Below are positions 1 through 10,810 of a stretch of DNA of 64,000 nt, piece by piece. Every line of letters starts with the position of its first letter. The stretch's first letter is position 1. This DNA comes from Streptomyces sp. NBC_00442 (GTDB lineage Bacteria > Actinomycetota > Actinomycetes > Streptomycetales > Streptomycetaceae). The DNA is taken from assembly GCF_036014195.1 (NCBI RefSeq), contig NZ_CP107918.1:3472001-3536000 (forward strand), read 5' to 3'. Made by a program: the position numbers and the translations under genes. The notes beneath the pieces were generated by a model that worked only from the letters and a program-made list of their open reading frames with translations, had not been told where the DNA came from and did no database searches.

Positions 1-296
1 CTTGCGTGGTCTGCCACTTCAGCCTTCTTGGTCTCCGTCGCGGACGCCCAGTCCAGCAGCGCGAGCTCCTGCTTGAGCGGCTGGGGCTCGGCCAGGCGGG
101 TCTCCAGCATGCCGAGCGCCGTCGTGAGGTGGACGGCGAGCTCGCGCACCGTCCAGTCGCCGAGCCGCGTCGGCCGGGCCAGCTGCTCGGGCGTGAGCGT
201 GCGGACGGCTTCGCGTACGTGGCCGAACTGGGCGAGGACGGCGGACCGGACCTTCGCCGGGTCGTATCTGCGGGTGCGCTTCTTGGCCGGAGGCAT
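1..296 (-). CDS. DinB-like / maleylpyruvate isomerase N-terminal domain protein (partial)
   Basis: The reading frame begins at an ATG at 296 and runs off the left edge, so only the first ~98 residues are visible. It opens with a Lys/Arg-rich start (MPPAKKRTRRYDPAK), then a helical segment containing LGDWTVRELAVHL. That fits the first helices and metal-binding His of the DinB-like mycothiol-dependent maleylpyruvate isomerase N-terminal family (TIGR03083-type). In actinobacteria these proteins are usually metal-dependent thiol transferases or uncharacterised. Substrate unknown. It lies 10 bp beyond the stop of the TetR gene on the same strand, so co-transcription is possible. Confidence 0.7.
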   Translation of the reverse strand, partial: MPPAKKRTRRYDPAKVRSAVLAQFGHVREAVRTLTPEQLARPTRLGDWTVRELAVHLTTALGMLETRLAEPQPLKQELALLDWASATETKKAEVADHA

Positions 297-306
297 GAAA
301 CCGAGC

Positions 307-945
307 CTACGCCGGGCCGGGGTAGCCCCCGAGACCGTTCTCGACCTGCGCGAACGCCCGCTCCGCCCGCTCCGCGGCATCGGTGGCGACCCACCGTGCG
401 GACTCCCCGCCGAGGATGCGGCGGTGGTGCTCGTTGATGAGCGCGTTGCGGGCGCCGGTCAGCTGGGCGGCCGCGACCGCGGCGAGCATCGGATCGCCGC
501 CCTCCGCCGCGAGCAGCTCGGCCAGTTCCCGCTGCGCCTCGCCGAACGCGAGCGCCGCGCGCTGGAGCAACACCGGGGTGTTCTGGACGAGTTGGCGCGC
601 CTGAAGGGAGCGCGGTTCGTCGTTGAGGCCGATCGAGGGGTCGCGTACCTCGACCATCGCCAGGAACTGCCGGCGCACCGCGGCCACCGCGGACTCGCCG
701 TCCGCGCGGTCGCGCACGGCCCGTACGACATCCCCGACGTGGTTCATCATCGGCGCGATGACGAGGTCTTCCTTGGTGCCGAAGTAGTTGAAGACCGTCA
801 TCTTCGAGACGTCCGCCGCGGCCGCGATCTCCGCGACGGAGACGTGGTCGAAACCGCGCTCGGTGAACAGGTCCAGCGCGGTGCGCCAGATCCGCATCCC
901 GGTCTCCCGCTTCTTGCGTTCGCGCAGGCCCTCACCAGCAGTCAT
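307..945 (-). CDS. TetR/AcrR-family transcriptional regulator
   Basis: About 212 residues. The N-terminal helix-turn-helix is clear: a helix with TALDLFTERGFDHVSVAEIA followed by ADVSKMTVFNYFGTKEDLV, the canonical TetR recognition region. The C-terminal ligand domain is poorly conserved, as usual. It is divergent from the MFS exporter at 1013, the standard arrangement for a TetR protein repressing a drug efflux pump. The start is ambiguous among ATG 945, ATG 951 and a GTG just before it; no strong ribosome-binding site separates them. Ligand unknown. Confidence 0.9.
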   Translation of the reverse strand: MTAGEGLRERKKRETGMRIWRTALDLFTERGFDHVSVAEIAAAADVSKMTVFNYFGTKEDLVIAPMMNHVGDVVRAVRDRADGESAVAAVRRQFLAMVEVRDPSIGLNDEPRSLQARQLVQNTPVLLQRAALAFGEAQRELAELLAAEGGDPMLAAVAAAQLTGARNALINEHHRRILGGESARWVATDAAERAERAFAQVENGLGGYPGPA

Positions 946-960
946 GCGCATCACTGTACC

Positions 961-1006
961 AGGATGAAATTTAAGCCCAGATGAAATATTGACTCGGTAT
1001 ATTTTC
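961..1006. promoter_or_regulatory. Divergent TetR/MFS promoter-operator region
   Basis: This short AT-rich intergenic segment stands out from its GC-rich surroundings. It contains two direct copies of GATGAAAT (963-970 and 980-987) and an inverted repeat AAATAT...ATATTT (984-1004, 9-nt spacer). These are plausible binding sites for the adjacent TetR protein between the two divergent genes. Operator function is inferred from position and symmetry. Confidence 0.45.
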
Positions 1007-1012
1007 TGATCC

Positions 1013-2611
1013 ATGGTGGTGCCCATGACGAAGACCTCGAAGAAGTCCATGCGCACGAACCCGGCCGCTCCCAACACCAACCCGGCCGCCCCCACCAAGG
1101 CCGCGGCCGACGCCCCCGCCCCCCTCATGACCAGGACCCAGACCGTCATCGGCTTCATCGTCTGCATCGCCACGGTCCTGCTGGCCGTGCTCGACACCAA
1201 CATCGTGTCGGCGGCGACCGTGCCCATCGCCCGCGACCTCGATCCCGTCCACGGGGTCGACAAGATCCCCTGGCTGATCAGCGCGTTCGCGCTCGCCTCG
1301 GCCGCGGCGCTGCCCCTGTACGGAAAGCTCTGCGACAGCCTCGGCGCGAAGAAGGTCTTCGTCGGCGCCGTCGCCTCCTTCCTGCTCGGCTCGGCGTTGT
1401 GCGGCGCCGCCCAGTCCATGACCGAACTGATCGCGGCCCGCGCCCTGCAAGGACTCGGCGGCGGCGGCCTGATGAGCGTCACGATGGTGGTGCTCGCCCA
1501 GCTCAGGACCCCGGGCGGCGGCAGCGGCGGCAGGGCGAGCGGGGTCGGCGGGATCGTCGCGGGCACCGGCATGGCCATCGGCCCCTGGATCGGCGGAACG
1601 CTCTCCGACCACGCCAACTGGCGCTGGATCTTCTACATCAACCTGCCGCTCGGCATCGCCGCCCTGATCGGCGCGATCCTCGTACTGAAGCTCCCGGTCT
1701 CTCCCGTACGCCACCGCATCGACTACCTCGGCGCGGCCCTCGCCGCCGCCTTCACCAGCAGCCTGCTGCTCGCGACGAGCTGGGGCGGCAAGGACTACGC
1801 CTGGGCCTCGCCCCAGATCATCGGCCTGTTCGTGACCTGCGCCCTCTCGCTCGCCCTGTTCCTGCGCCGCCAGACGACCGCCGCCGAACCGGTGCTTCCG
1901 CTCTCCATGTTCAAGGTGCCCCAGCTGCGGTACGGCTTCGCGATCCAGGGGCTGCTCGGCGCCGCGATGATGGGCGCGCTGGTGTACGTCATGGTCTACC
2001 TCCAGGCGGTGCGCGGCATCGAGCCGGCCGCCGCCGGGCTCTACCTCATCCCCATGGCGATCGGCATGACCATCGTCGGCCTCGGTGCCGGCAGGCTCTC
2101 CGACCGCGGCTGGCGGATGAAGACCTTCGTACTGACCGGCACGATCGCCTCCGCCGTCGGCCTCGCGCTGCTCGCCACCCTCGACACCGACACCTCGCTC
2201 TGGCTGATCCGCGCCGCGCTGCTCGTCATGGGCTGCGGGTTCGGCCTGCTCATAGGCCAGCTCATCCCGTACGTCCAGAACGCCGCCCCCGCCCACCAGT
2301 TGGGCATCGCCACCACCAGCATCCGGTTCTTCCAGACGCTGGGGAACGCGCTCGGCGCCGCCGTCTTCGGCACGCTGCTCAGCCGGGTGTACGAGGCGAA
2401 GGTGCCGGGCGGGTCGACCAGCGCCATCGCCCACCTGACCGGCGCCGCCCACGCCACCGCGGTGCACGGCTTCGTCACCGCGATGGACGTCGTCTTCCTG
2501 GTGGCGGCCGGGGTCATGGCCCTCGCCGCTGTCCTTGCCGTGCGACTGCCCGCCGAGACGCAGGCCGCACCGGTACCGGCTCCGCACGAAGCGGAACTCA
2601 TCGCCGCCTGA
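1013..2611 (+). CDS. MFS drug:H+ antiporter, DHA2 (EmrB/QacA) family
   Basis: 532 residues, the usual length for a 14-transmembrane DHA2 exporter. After a hydrophilic Pro/Ala-rich N-terminus (~40 residues) the first membrane helix carries the QacA-like motif LDTNIVSAATVPIARDL; a second conserved stretch, LPLYGKLCDSLGAKKVF, follows at the end of helix 2. Numerous long hydrophobic segments fill the rest. The likely role is proton-driven efflux of a drug or metabolite across the cytoplasmic membrane. It is divergent from the TetR gene, which probably represses it. ATG 1013 is used, although ATG 1025 (preceded by GGTGG) is also possible. Confidence 0.93.
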   Translation: MVVPMTKTSKKSMRTNPAAPNTNPAAPTKAAADAPAPLMTRTQTVIGFIVCIATVLLAVLDTNIVSAATVPIARDLDPVHGVDKIPWLISAFALASAAALPLYGKLCDSLGAKKVFVGAVASFLLGSALCGAAQSMTELIAARALQGLGGGGLMSVTMVVLAQLRTPGGGSGGRASGVGGIVAGTGMAIGPWIGGTLSDHANWRWIFYINLPLGIAALIGAILVLKLPVSPVRHRIDYLGAALAAAFTSSLLLATSWGGKDYAWASPQIIGLFVTCALSLALFLRRQTTAAEPVLPLSMFKVPQLRYGFAIQGLLGAAMMGALVYVMVYLQAVRGIEPAAAGLYLIPMAIGMTIVGLGAGRLSDRGWRMKTFVLTGTIASAVGLALLATLDTDTSLWLIRAALLVMGCGFGLLIGQLIPYVQNAAPAHQLGIATTSIRFFQTLGNALGAAVFGTLLSRVYEAKVPGGSTSAIAHLTGAAHATAVHGFVTAMDVVFLVAAGVMALAAVLAVRLPAETQAAPVPAPHEAELIAA

Positions 2612-2620
2612 ACACACTTC

Positions 2621-2652
2621 GGCCCCGCACCCCTCAACGGGGGTACGGGGCC
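2621..2652. terminator. Convergent terminator between MFS gene and purL
   Basis: A GC-rich hairpin with GGCCCCG at 2621 pairing with CGGGGCC at 2646-2652, with nested CCCC/GGGG inside. It sits between two convergent genes, so it probably serves both. Confidence 0.7.
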
Positions 2653-2668
2653 AAGGCGTTGGCGCGTA

Positions 2669-4914
<2,246 letters not shown>

Positions 4915-4918
<4 letters not shown>

Positions 4919-5595
4919 GCGTTGACCAGCTTCTTCAGGATCGAGGTGAAGAATCCGAGGCCGTCGGTACGCCCCGTACCGATCAGCGGCTCCACGGCGT
5001 GCTCGGGGTGCGGCATCAGGCCGACGACGTTGCCGGCGGCGTTGGTGATGCCGGCGATGTCACGGAGCGAGCCGTTCGGATTGCCGTCGAGGTAGCGGAA
5101 CGCGACCCGGCCCTCGGCCTCCAGCTCGTCGAGCGTGTGCTCGTCGGCGACGTACCGGCCGTCCATGTTCTTCAGCGGAACCTGGATCTCCTGGCCGGCC
5201 TCGTAGTCGGCGGTCCAGGCGGTCTCCGCGTTCTCCACCCGCAGCTTCTGCTCGCGGCAGATGAAGTGCAGGTGATTGTTGCGGAGCATGGCGCCCGGCA
5301 GCAGGTGCGACTCGGTGAGGATCTGGAAACCGTTGCAGATGCCGAGGACCGGAAGGCCGGCCTTCGCCTGCTCGATGACCGTTTCCATCACCGGCGAGAA
5401 CCGGGAGATGGCCCCGGCCCGCAGATAGTCCCCGTAACTGAACCCGCCGGCGAGGACGACCGCGTCGACCTGCTTGAGGTCCTTGTCGCGGTGCCAGAGC
5501 GAGACCGGTTCGGCACCGGCGATGCGCACGGCCCGCAGGCTGTCGCGGTCGTCGAGCGTGCCGGGGAAGGTGACAACGCCGATACGTGCAGTCAC
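4915..5595 (-). CDS. purQ: Phosphoribosylformylglycinamidine synthase glutaminase subunit PurQ
   Basis: 226 residues of class I glutamine amidotransferase fold. It supplies ammonia from glutamine to PurL. The nucleophile elbow LGICNGFQ places the catalytic Cys at residue 87, and the His/Glu partners lie in [10 protein letters not shown] near the C-terminus. The GTG start ([12 protein letters not shown]) overlaps the purS stop by 4 bp, and the stop overlaps the purL ATG by 4 bp, so the three genes form one coupled operon. Confidence 0.97.
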
Positions 5596-5852
5596 TTGGA
5601 CTGCTCCTCGACCTTGACGGTGAAGTCTTCGATGACGGTGTTGGCGAGGAAGGTCTCGGCCATCTCGTGGATGCGGGCGAGGGCGGCCTCGTCGACCGGC
5701 CCCTCTACTTCCAGCTCGAAACGCTTTCCCTGACGTACGTCGCCGATCCCCTCGAAGCCGAGACGGGGCAGTGCGCGCTGCACCGCCTGTCCCTGCGGGT
5801 CGAGGATTTCCGGCTTGAGCATGACGTCGACTACGACGCGTGCCACTGGCAC
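5592..5852 (-). CDS. purS: Phosphoribosylformylglycinamidine synthase subunit PurS
   Basis: 86 residues. PurS is the small bridging subunit that assembles the FGAM synthase complex with PurL and PurQ. The sequence opens [21 protein letters not shown] and has the typical PurS stretches [22 protein letters not shown] and [15 protein letters not shown]. It is first in the operon and overlaps purQ by 4 bp. Confidence 0.96.
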   Translation of the reverse strand: MPVARVVVDVMLKPEILDPQGQAVQRALPRLGFEGIGDVRQGKRFELEVEGPVDEAALARIHEMAETFLANTVIEDFTVKVEEQSK

Positions 5853-5891
5853 TCCCGGTGTGGTGTGGTGCGAAGGCGGTTCCCTCAGAGT

Positions 5892-5921
5892 ACCCGCCCA
5901 AAAAATCTACGCGGGTAGATA
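5892..5921. promoter_or_regulatory. Nested dyads upstream of purS
   Basis: Two overlapping inverted repeats lie ~40 bp upstream of purS. TACCCGC/GCGGGTA spans 5892-5918 with a short A-run inside, and ATCTAC-GCGG-GTAGAT spans 5906-5921. They are plausible operators for the purSQL operon. No regulator can be named from the window. The rest of the 5853-6167 gap between divergent purS and lsr2 holds no gene I can support. Confidence 0.4.
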
Positions 5922-6167
5922 TCCCGAAGAGCTGATCACGTTCCGGTTTCGGCGGCGACACCGCGTGGCAAAAATCCCGAGAAAAAGTCGCCGAAGTCAT
6001 TGCGTGGAGACACGCTGATGCAATTGGCTGGGCTTCACATTGCAATGGGCGCCGCTGTACAAAGGAATCCCAGCGAAAGCAACATTGCTCCATAACAGCC
6101 GGAAGGCCGGTATCGCAGCACGTCAGGTACGTGCGAGTGGCGACACCGTAGGAAGGATCCGATATCC

Positions 6168-6485
6168 GTGGCTCAGCGCGTAGTGGTCACACTCTCCGAT
6201 GACATCGACGGCGGAGAAGCGGCGGAAACGGTCACGTTCGGCCTGGACGGAAAGGCCTACGAGATCGACCTCAATCCCGCCAATGCAAAGAAACTGCGCA
6301 AGGCCCTCGCGCCTTACGTGACGGCGGGCCGCAAGCAGTCGAAGTCCGGGAAGACCTACCGGCACACCGCCGTCGCCCCCGACCCGGCGGCGGTCCGCGC
6401 CTGGGCACGCTCCAACAGGATGGACGTCCCGGCCCGCGGCCGGATCCCCAAGAAGGTCTACGAGGCCTTCGCCGAGGCGAGCTGA
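6168..6485 (+). CDS. lsr2: Lsr2-family nucleoid-associated protein
   Basis: 105 residues. Lsr2 is the actinobacterial H-NS-like protein that bridges AT-rich and foreign DNA and silences it. The N-terminal dimerisation part ([23 protein letters not shown]... YEIDL) and the C-terminal DNA-binding part with the AT-hook-like RGRIPKKV are both present, linked by a basic stretch [13 protein letters not shown]. The GTG start is supported by AGGAAGGA 10-12 bp upstream. Followed by a strong terminator. It may silence the AT-richer cargo seen further right in this window. Confidence 0.95.
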   Translation: MAQRVVVTLSDDIDGGEAAETVTFGLDGKAYEIDLNPANAKKLRKALAPYVTAGRKQSKSGKTYRHTAVAPDPAAVRAWARSNRMDVPARGRIPKKVYEAFAEAS

Positions 6486-6494
6486 CAGACCCCC

Positions 6495-6523
6495 GTCCGG
6501 GGTGGCCTGCGGCCGCCCCGGAC
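6495..6523 (+). terminator. Terminator after lsr2
   Basis: Perfect 13-bp stem GTCCGGGGTGGCC/GGCCGCCCCGGAC (one mismatch) with a 3-nt loop, starting 10 bp past the lsr2 stop. No long U-run, as is common in Streptomyces. Confidence 0.7.
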
Positions 6524-6610
6524 ACCGGAGTTGCACACCCCCCCTGCTGATCAGCTAGAGTCTGGAGCACGCCGAGGGGCAAGGCCGAAAGGCCCGGTCC
6601 ACCGGAGCGT

Positions 6611-6682
6611 GCGGGTGTAGTTCAGTAGTAGAACACCCCCCTTCCAGGGGGGAGGCGCAGTGTGCAATTCCTGTCACCCGCT
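6611..6682 (+). tRNA. tRNA-Gly (TCC)
   Basis: Cloverleaf with 7-bp acceptor GCGGGTG/CACCCGC, D-arm GTTCAGTAGTAGAAC, and anticodon arm CCCCC-CTTCCAG-GGGGG reading TCC. The T-arm lacks the usual TTCGA loop (it reads TGCAATTC), an odd form for a tRNA; the discriminator and acceptor are normal. CCA is not encoded. Confidence 0.85.
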
Positions 6683-6759
6683 CTGCATTGCCTGCCAGTG
6701 GTCCTTGTGGATCAGGTAGAGTAGTGCTCGCGCCGTCCAGTGAGAGCTGGCGGATGCAT

Positions 6760-6832
6760 GCGGACGTGGCTCAGTTGGTAGAGCATCACCTTGCCAAGGT
6801 GAGGGTCGCGAGTTCGAATCTCGTCGTCCGCT
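6760..6832 (+). tRNA. tRNA-Gly (GCC)
   Basis: Acceptor GCGGACG/CGTCCGC, D-arm GCTCAGTTGGTAGAGC, anticodon arm TCACC-TTGCCAA-GGTGA (GCC), and canonical T-loop GTTCGAATC. It lies 77 bp after the TCC tRNA-Gly, so both may be on one transcript. Confidence 0.95.
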
Positions 6833-6846
6833 CAGGAAGCACGTGA

Positions 6847-6871
6847 GGCCCCGGTTCATCGAACCGGGGCC
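6847..6871 (+). terminator. Terminator after tRNA-Gly genes
   Basis: 11-bp perfect hairpin GGCCCCGGTTC/GAACCGGGGCC with a 3-nt loop followed by TTCGT, 14 bp after the tRNA. Confidence 0.8.
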
Positions 6872-6934
6872 TTCGTCATGTCCCGCTCCCTTCCCGGCCC
6901 CCGCCATGTCCGGCTCCATGTCCCGGCCCGCTTC

Positions 6935-6946
6935 TGACATTTGTCA
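6935..6946 (+). promoter_or_regulatory. Palindromic operator upstream of the ABC/two-component operon
   Basis: TGACA-TT-TGTCA is a perfect 5-bp dyad, with another GATGACA nearby at 6955. It lies 58 bp upstream of the ABC ATPase gene. The LuxR-type response regulator at the end of the operon is the natural candidate to bind it. The site is seen; the regulator link is inferred. Confidence 0.45.
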
Positions 6947-7004
6947 TGCGCGGCGATGACAGCGCGCACTGCCCCGGCCCCGCTCGCGGCGCGACGCTGT
7001 ACCC

Positions 7005-7967
7005 ATGGCAGGCACAGCAGGCACAGCAGGCACAGCAGATGTGATCGAGGTCGAGGAGCTGCGGCGGACCTACGCTGGAGGCTTCGAGGCCGTTTCCGGA
7101 ATCTCCTTCTCCGTGGCGCGCGGCGAACTCTTCGCGCTGCTCGGCACCAACGGCGCCGGCAAGACCTCCACCGTCGAACTCCTCGAAGGACTCGCCCCGC
7201 CCAGCGGCGGCAGCGTCCGGGTGCTCGGGCACGACCCGTACACCGAACGGGCCGCCGTGCGTCCCCGTACCGGCGTGATGCTCCAGGAGGGCGGCTTCCC
7301 CGCCGAGTTGACCGTCGCCGAGACGGTACGGATGTGGGCGGGCTGCACCAGCGGGGCCCGGCCGGTGGCCGAGGCGCTCGAACTCGTCGACCTGGGCCGG
7401 CGCTCCGAGGTCCGCGTCAAGCAGCTCTCCGGCGGCGAGAAGCGCCGGCTCGACCTGGCGCTCGCGCTGCTCGCCCGCCCCGAGGTGCTCTTCCTCGACG
7501 AGCCGACGACGGGCCTCGATGCCGAAGGGCGGCGCGACACCTGGGAGTTGGTGCGCGCGCTGCGCGACGGCGGCACCACCGTGCTCCTGACCACCCACTA
7601 CCTGGAGGAGGCCGAGGCGCTCGCCGAGCGGCTCGCGATCCTCCACGAGGGCCGCATCGCGGCCACCGGCCGGGTCGACGAGGTCGTCGCCGCCCAGCCC
7701 TCGCACATCTCCTTCGAGCTGCCCGACGGCTACCACCTGGGCGACCTTCCGCCGCTCGACCGGCTCGGCGTCACCGGCCACGAGACGGCCGGCCGCACGG
7801 TGAGCCTGAAGACCACGCAGCTCCAACACGCCGCCACCGGACTGCTGTTGTGGGCCAGGGACAGCGCGGTCGAGCTGCGGGGGCTCGATGTGCGCTCGGC
7901 CTCGCTCGAAGAGGCGTTCTTGAAGATCGCGCAGGACCGGCGCGGAGAGAAGGAGACCGTCCGATGA
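7005..7967 (+). CDS. ABC-2 type exporter, ATP-binding protein
   Basis: 320 residues. Walker A LGTNGAGKTSTV (near residue 48), signature LSGGEKRRLDLA, Walker B VLFLDEPTTGLD and the H-loop LLTTHYLEEAE are all intact. The C-terminal ~90 residues resemble the accessory domain of drug/antibiotic-type ABC-2 ATPases. The first ~11 residues are encoded by repeats of GCAGGCACA, so the true start may be GTG 7038 (VIEVEELRRTY). Its stop overlaps the permease ATG by 4 bp. It energises export through the next gene product. Confidence 0.95.
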   Translation: MAGTAGTAGTADVIEVEELRRTYAGGFEAVSGISFSVARGELFALLGTNGAGKTSTVELLEGLAPPSGGSVRVLGHDPYTERAAVRPRTGVMLQEGGFPAELTVAETVRMWAGCTSGARPVAEALELVDLGRRSEVRVKQLSGGEKRRLDLALALLARPEVLFLDEPTTGLDAEGRRDTWELVRALRDGGTTVLLTTHYLEEAEALAERLAILHEGRIAATGRVDEVVAAQPSHISFELPDGYHLGDLPPLDRLGVTGHETAGRTVSLKTTQLQHAATGLLLWARDSAVELRGLDVRSASLEEAFLKIAQDRRGEKETVR

Positions 7968-8785
7968 GCACCACCACCCTGGACGCGGTCGGCAGCCCTG
8001 CGCGGCCGAAGGAGCGGCCGACCACCTCGGCGGCGGGCCGCATGAAGGCGCTGGCACGCGCCGAACTCACCCTGCTGGGCCGCAACAAGTCCACGATGTT
8101 CACCGTGCTCCTGCTGCCGAGCGTGCTCACCGCCTCGATGTACGGGACGGTCAGCAGCATCGACTTGGCGAAGAACGGGCTGAACGCGGGAACCGTGCTG
8201 TTGCCCGGCTCACTCGGCTTCGCCCTGCTGTTCGCCCTGTACTCACCGCTGGTCGGCATCTATGTCGTACGCCGTGAGGAACTCGTCCTGAAACGGCTGC
8301 GCACCGGGGAGCTGCGGGACTGGGAGATCCTCGCGGGGGCGGCGCTGCCCGCCGTGCTCATCGCCCTCGCGCAGTCCGCACTGCTCGTGGTGGGCTGCTC
8401 GCTGTGGCTGCACGTGCCGCCGCCCGGGTCGTGGTGGCTCGCGGTCGTCGGGCTCCTGCTCGGCATCGCCGTGATGGGCGCGCTCGCCACGGCGACCGCC
8501 GCCGTCACCAGGACCGCCGAGGGCGCCCAGGTCGCGGTGATGCCGATGATGCTGCTCTCGACCGCCGGATCGGGCCTGGTCGTCCCCCTCGACATGCTGC
8601 CCGACAAGGTGGCCGCGGTGTGCGACGCGTTGCCGCTGACCCCGGTGATCCAGCTGATCAGGGGCGCCTGGACGGGCGGGGCCGGCGCGGGTGACGTACT
8701 GCGCGAGCTGCTCGTCATGGTTGTCTGGACGCTCATCGCGGTACTGGTCGTGCGCAAGCGCTTCCGCTGGGAGCCGCGGCGCTGA
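7964..8785 (+). CDS. ABC-2 type exporter, permease protein
   Basis: 273 residues with six hydrophobic segments from about residue 40 on and the typical ABC-2 permease layout. The hydrophilic N-terminus ends in KALARAELTLLGRNKSTMF, a common start of this family. It forms the membrane channel of the exporter with the upstream ATPase, with which it overlaps by 4 bp. Substrate unknown. The adjacent sensor kinase/regulator pair suggests a membrane-stress or antimicrobial response, as in DesKR- or LiaRS-like operons. Confidence 0.93.
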   Translation: MSTTTLDAVGSPARPKERPTTSAAGRMKALARAELTLLGRNKSTMFTVLLLPSVLTASMYGTVSSIDLAKNGLNAGTVLLPGSLGFALLFALYSPLVGIYVVRREELVLKRLRTGELRDWEILAGAALPAVLIALAQSALLVVGCSLWLHVPPPGSWWLAVVGLLLGIAVMGALATATAAVTRTAEGAQVAVMPMMLLSTAGSGLVVPLDMLPDKVAAVCDALPLTPVIQLIRGAWTGGAGAGDVLRELLVMVVWTLIAVLVVRKRFRWEPRR

Positions 8786-8801
8786 GACGGGGGGCGGCAA
8801 G

Positions 8802-10019
8802 GTGTTCGGCCGGATACACGCATGGCATCGGCGGCACTGGCGTGACCGCAGCAGGGTCGAGAAGGTCGAGTTCCAGAGCCGGCTGATCTGGCGGTGCACG
8901 ACCTGGTTCTTCTTCCTCAGCTGGGAGGTGCCGTTCGTGCTGCAGGGCCTGCGGCACGAGCCCCTGCCGCTCGCCCTCGCCGCGGCGGCGCTCGTCACCG
9001 GCGCGGCCCAGGCCCACCAGGGCATCCGGTCGCACCGCGCAGCCCTCGACCAGTATCTGGGGCGTGGCACCGCGCCGCGCCGCCCGCTCCTGGTGTCCCT
9101 CGGGCTCTGTATGGCCTCGCTCGCGCTGGTCGCCGCTCTGTACGCGGCGCACGGCCTCAACATCACCGACCTCACCCTGATCACGCCCTACCTCGTGATC
9201 CCGTTCGGGATGACGTACAGCACGGTCACCGCCCCCTGGACATTCCTCAGGCGGTTCGCCCTGCTCGCCCTGCCGACCGTGGCGGTGTTCGCGGCGGCCG
9301 GGGTGCGGGGCGGGCGGCTGCTGGCCCTGGCCCTCGTGGTCGCCCTGTCCGGAGGCTGGATCCTGCTGATGGCGCGCTGCGGGGCGTGGACGCTGTCCGT
9401 GATGTGGGAGTCCGACCGGGCCCGCGAGACCGAGGCCCGGCTCGCGGTCGCCGAGGAACGGCTGCGCTTCGGCCGCGACATGCACGACGTGCTCGGCCGC
9501 AACCTCGCCGTCATCGCGCTCAAGGCCGAGCTCGCCGTCCAGCTCGCCCAGCGCGGCAGGCCCGAGGCGGTGGCACAGATGGTGGAGGTGCAGCGCATCG
9601 CCCAGGAATCGCAGAAGGAGGTACGGGACGTGGTGCGCGGATATCGCGAGGCGGACCTCGGCGTGGAGATCGAGGGCGCCCGGGGCGTGCTCGGAGCGGC
9701 CGGGATCGGCTGCGACTACAGCGGGCCCGCCGACGGCCTGACCGTCGAGGCGCAGTCGGCGCTCGGCTGGGTGGTGCGCGAGGCCACCACCAATGTGCTG
9801 CGGCACGGCGACGCCCGCAACGTGGCGATCAACCTCGCCGTCACCGAGCACACCGCGACCCTGGTCGTCGAGAACGACGGCGTACCGGAACGGCCGAACA
9901 CCACCCCCGGCTTCGGCCTCGCCGGCCTGCGCGAGCGGCTCTCCGCGCTCGGCGGCACCCTGGAGGCCGGCCCGGCCGGAGACGGAATGTTCCGGCTGAC
10001 GGCGGAGGTGCCCCGATGA
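8802..10019 (+). CDS. Two-component sensor histidine kinase (HisKA_3/NarL type)
   Basis: 405 residues from GTG 8802 (GGGGGGCGG 4-12 bp upstream). About five membrane helices occupy residues 25-190. The dimerisation/phosphoacceptor box is RFGRDMHDVLGRNLAVIALKAE, with His in DMHDVLGRNL, characteristic of the DesK-like HPK7 group. The C-terminal ATPase contains VVREATTNVLRHG (N-box) and FGLAGLRERLSALGG (G-box). It overlaps the following reading frame and is coupled to the response regulator. Probably senses the membrane state and controls the upstream ABC exporter. Confidence 0.95.
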   Translation: MFGRIHAWHRRHWRDRSRVEKVEFQSRLIWRCTTWFFFLSWEVPFVLQGLRHEPLPLALAAAALVTGAAQAHQGIRSHRAALDQYLGRGTAPRRPLLVSLGLCMASLALVAALYAAHGLNITDLTLITPYLVIPFGMTYSTVTAPWTFLRRFALLALPTVAVFAAAGVRGGRLLALALVVALSGGWILLMARCGAWTLSVMWESDRARETEARLAVAEERLRFGRDMHDVLGRNLAVIALKAELAVQLAQRGRPEAVAQMVEVQRIAQESQKEVRDVVRGYREADLGVEIEGARGVLGAAGIGCDYSGPADGLTVEAQSALGWVVREATTNVLRHGDARNVAINLAVTEHTATLVVENDGVPERPNTTPGFGLAGLRERLSALGGTLEAGPAGDGMFRLTAEVPR

Positions 10020-10045
10020 GACCGGCCGACGAGGAAGGCTCCCCC

Positions 10046-10657
10046 ATGAGGCGCGTGCGGGTGCTGCTCGCCGACGACGAGCACCTGATCCGGGGCGCGC
10101 TCGCGGCCCTGCTCGGTCTCGAGGACGACCTGGAGGTCGTCGCGGAGGCCGCTTCCGGGCCCGAGGCGCTCGCGATGGCACGGGCCCACCGGCCCGACGT
10201 GGCGGTGCTCGATCTGGAGATGCCGGGCGCCGACGGCGTGACGGTGGCCACACAACTGCGGGCCGAACTGCCGTCCTGCCGCACCATGATCGTGACCGGT
10301 CACGGGCGCCCCGGTCACCTCAAGCGGGCCCTTTCGGCAGGGGTGCGGGGCTTCGTGCCGAAGACCGTCAGCGCCCGGCGGCTCGCCGAGATCATCCGTT
10401 CCGTGCATGCCGGAAACCGTTATGTGGACCCGGAGTTGGCGGCCGACGCGATCTCCGCGGGGGACTCGCCGCTGACCGTGCGTGAGGCCGAGGTGCTCGC
10501 GTTCGCGGCCGACGGGGCGCCCGTCGCGGAGATCGCCGAGCGGGCCGCCCTGTCCCAGGGGACGGTGCGCAACTACCTCTCGTCGGCCGCCGCCAAGCTG
10601 GGGGCCGAGAACCGTCATACGGCCGTGCGTCTCGCGCGCGAGCGAGGTTGGGTATAG
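10046..10657 (+). CDS. LuxR/NarL-family response regulator
   Basis: 203 residues from ATG 10046, chosen because GAGGAAGG lies 7 bp upstream; an ATG at 10016 overlaps the kinase stop but has no better site. The receiver has acidic DDEH, phospho-acceptor Asp in VLDLEMPG and the conserved Lys in VPKTVSA. The C-terminal LuxR helix-turn-helix is LTVREAEVLAFAADG...EIAERAALSQGTVRNYLSSA. Cognate partner of the kinase immediately upstream. The stop codon lies in a TATAGT sequence that may be the -10 of the next tRNA. Confidence 0.95.
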   Translation: MRRVRVLLADDEHLIRGALAALLGLEDDLEVVAEAASGPEALAMARAHRPDVAVLDLEMPGADGVTVATQLRAELPSCRTMIVTGHGRPGHLKRALSAGVRGFVPKTVSARRLAEIIRSVHAGNRYVDPELAADAISAGDSPLTVREAEVLAFAADGAPVAEIAERAALSQGTVRNYLSSAAAKLGAENRHTAVRLARERGWV

Positions 10658-10679
10658 TGGTCTCCGCGCCACGGCGCAT

Positions 10680-10752
<73 letters not shown>

Positions 10753-10763
10753 CCATATGAGGA

Positions 10764-10794
10764 GAAGCCCCCCGGTCCTCGACCGGGGGGCTTC
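10764..10794. terminator. Terminator between tRNA-Gly and purC
   Basis: 13-bp hairpin GAAGCCCCCCGGT/ACCGGGGGGCTTC, flanked by A and T residues on both sides. It sits between convergent genes and can act in both directions. Confidence 0.85.
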
Positions 10795-10810
10795 TTCGTG
10801 TCCGCGCCGG

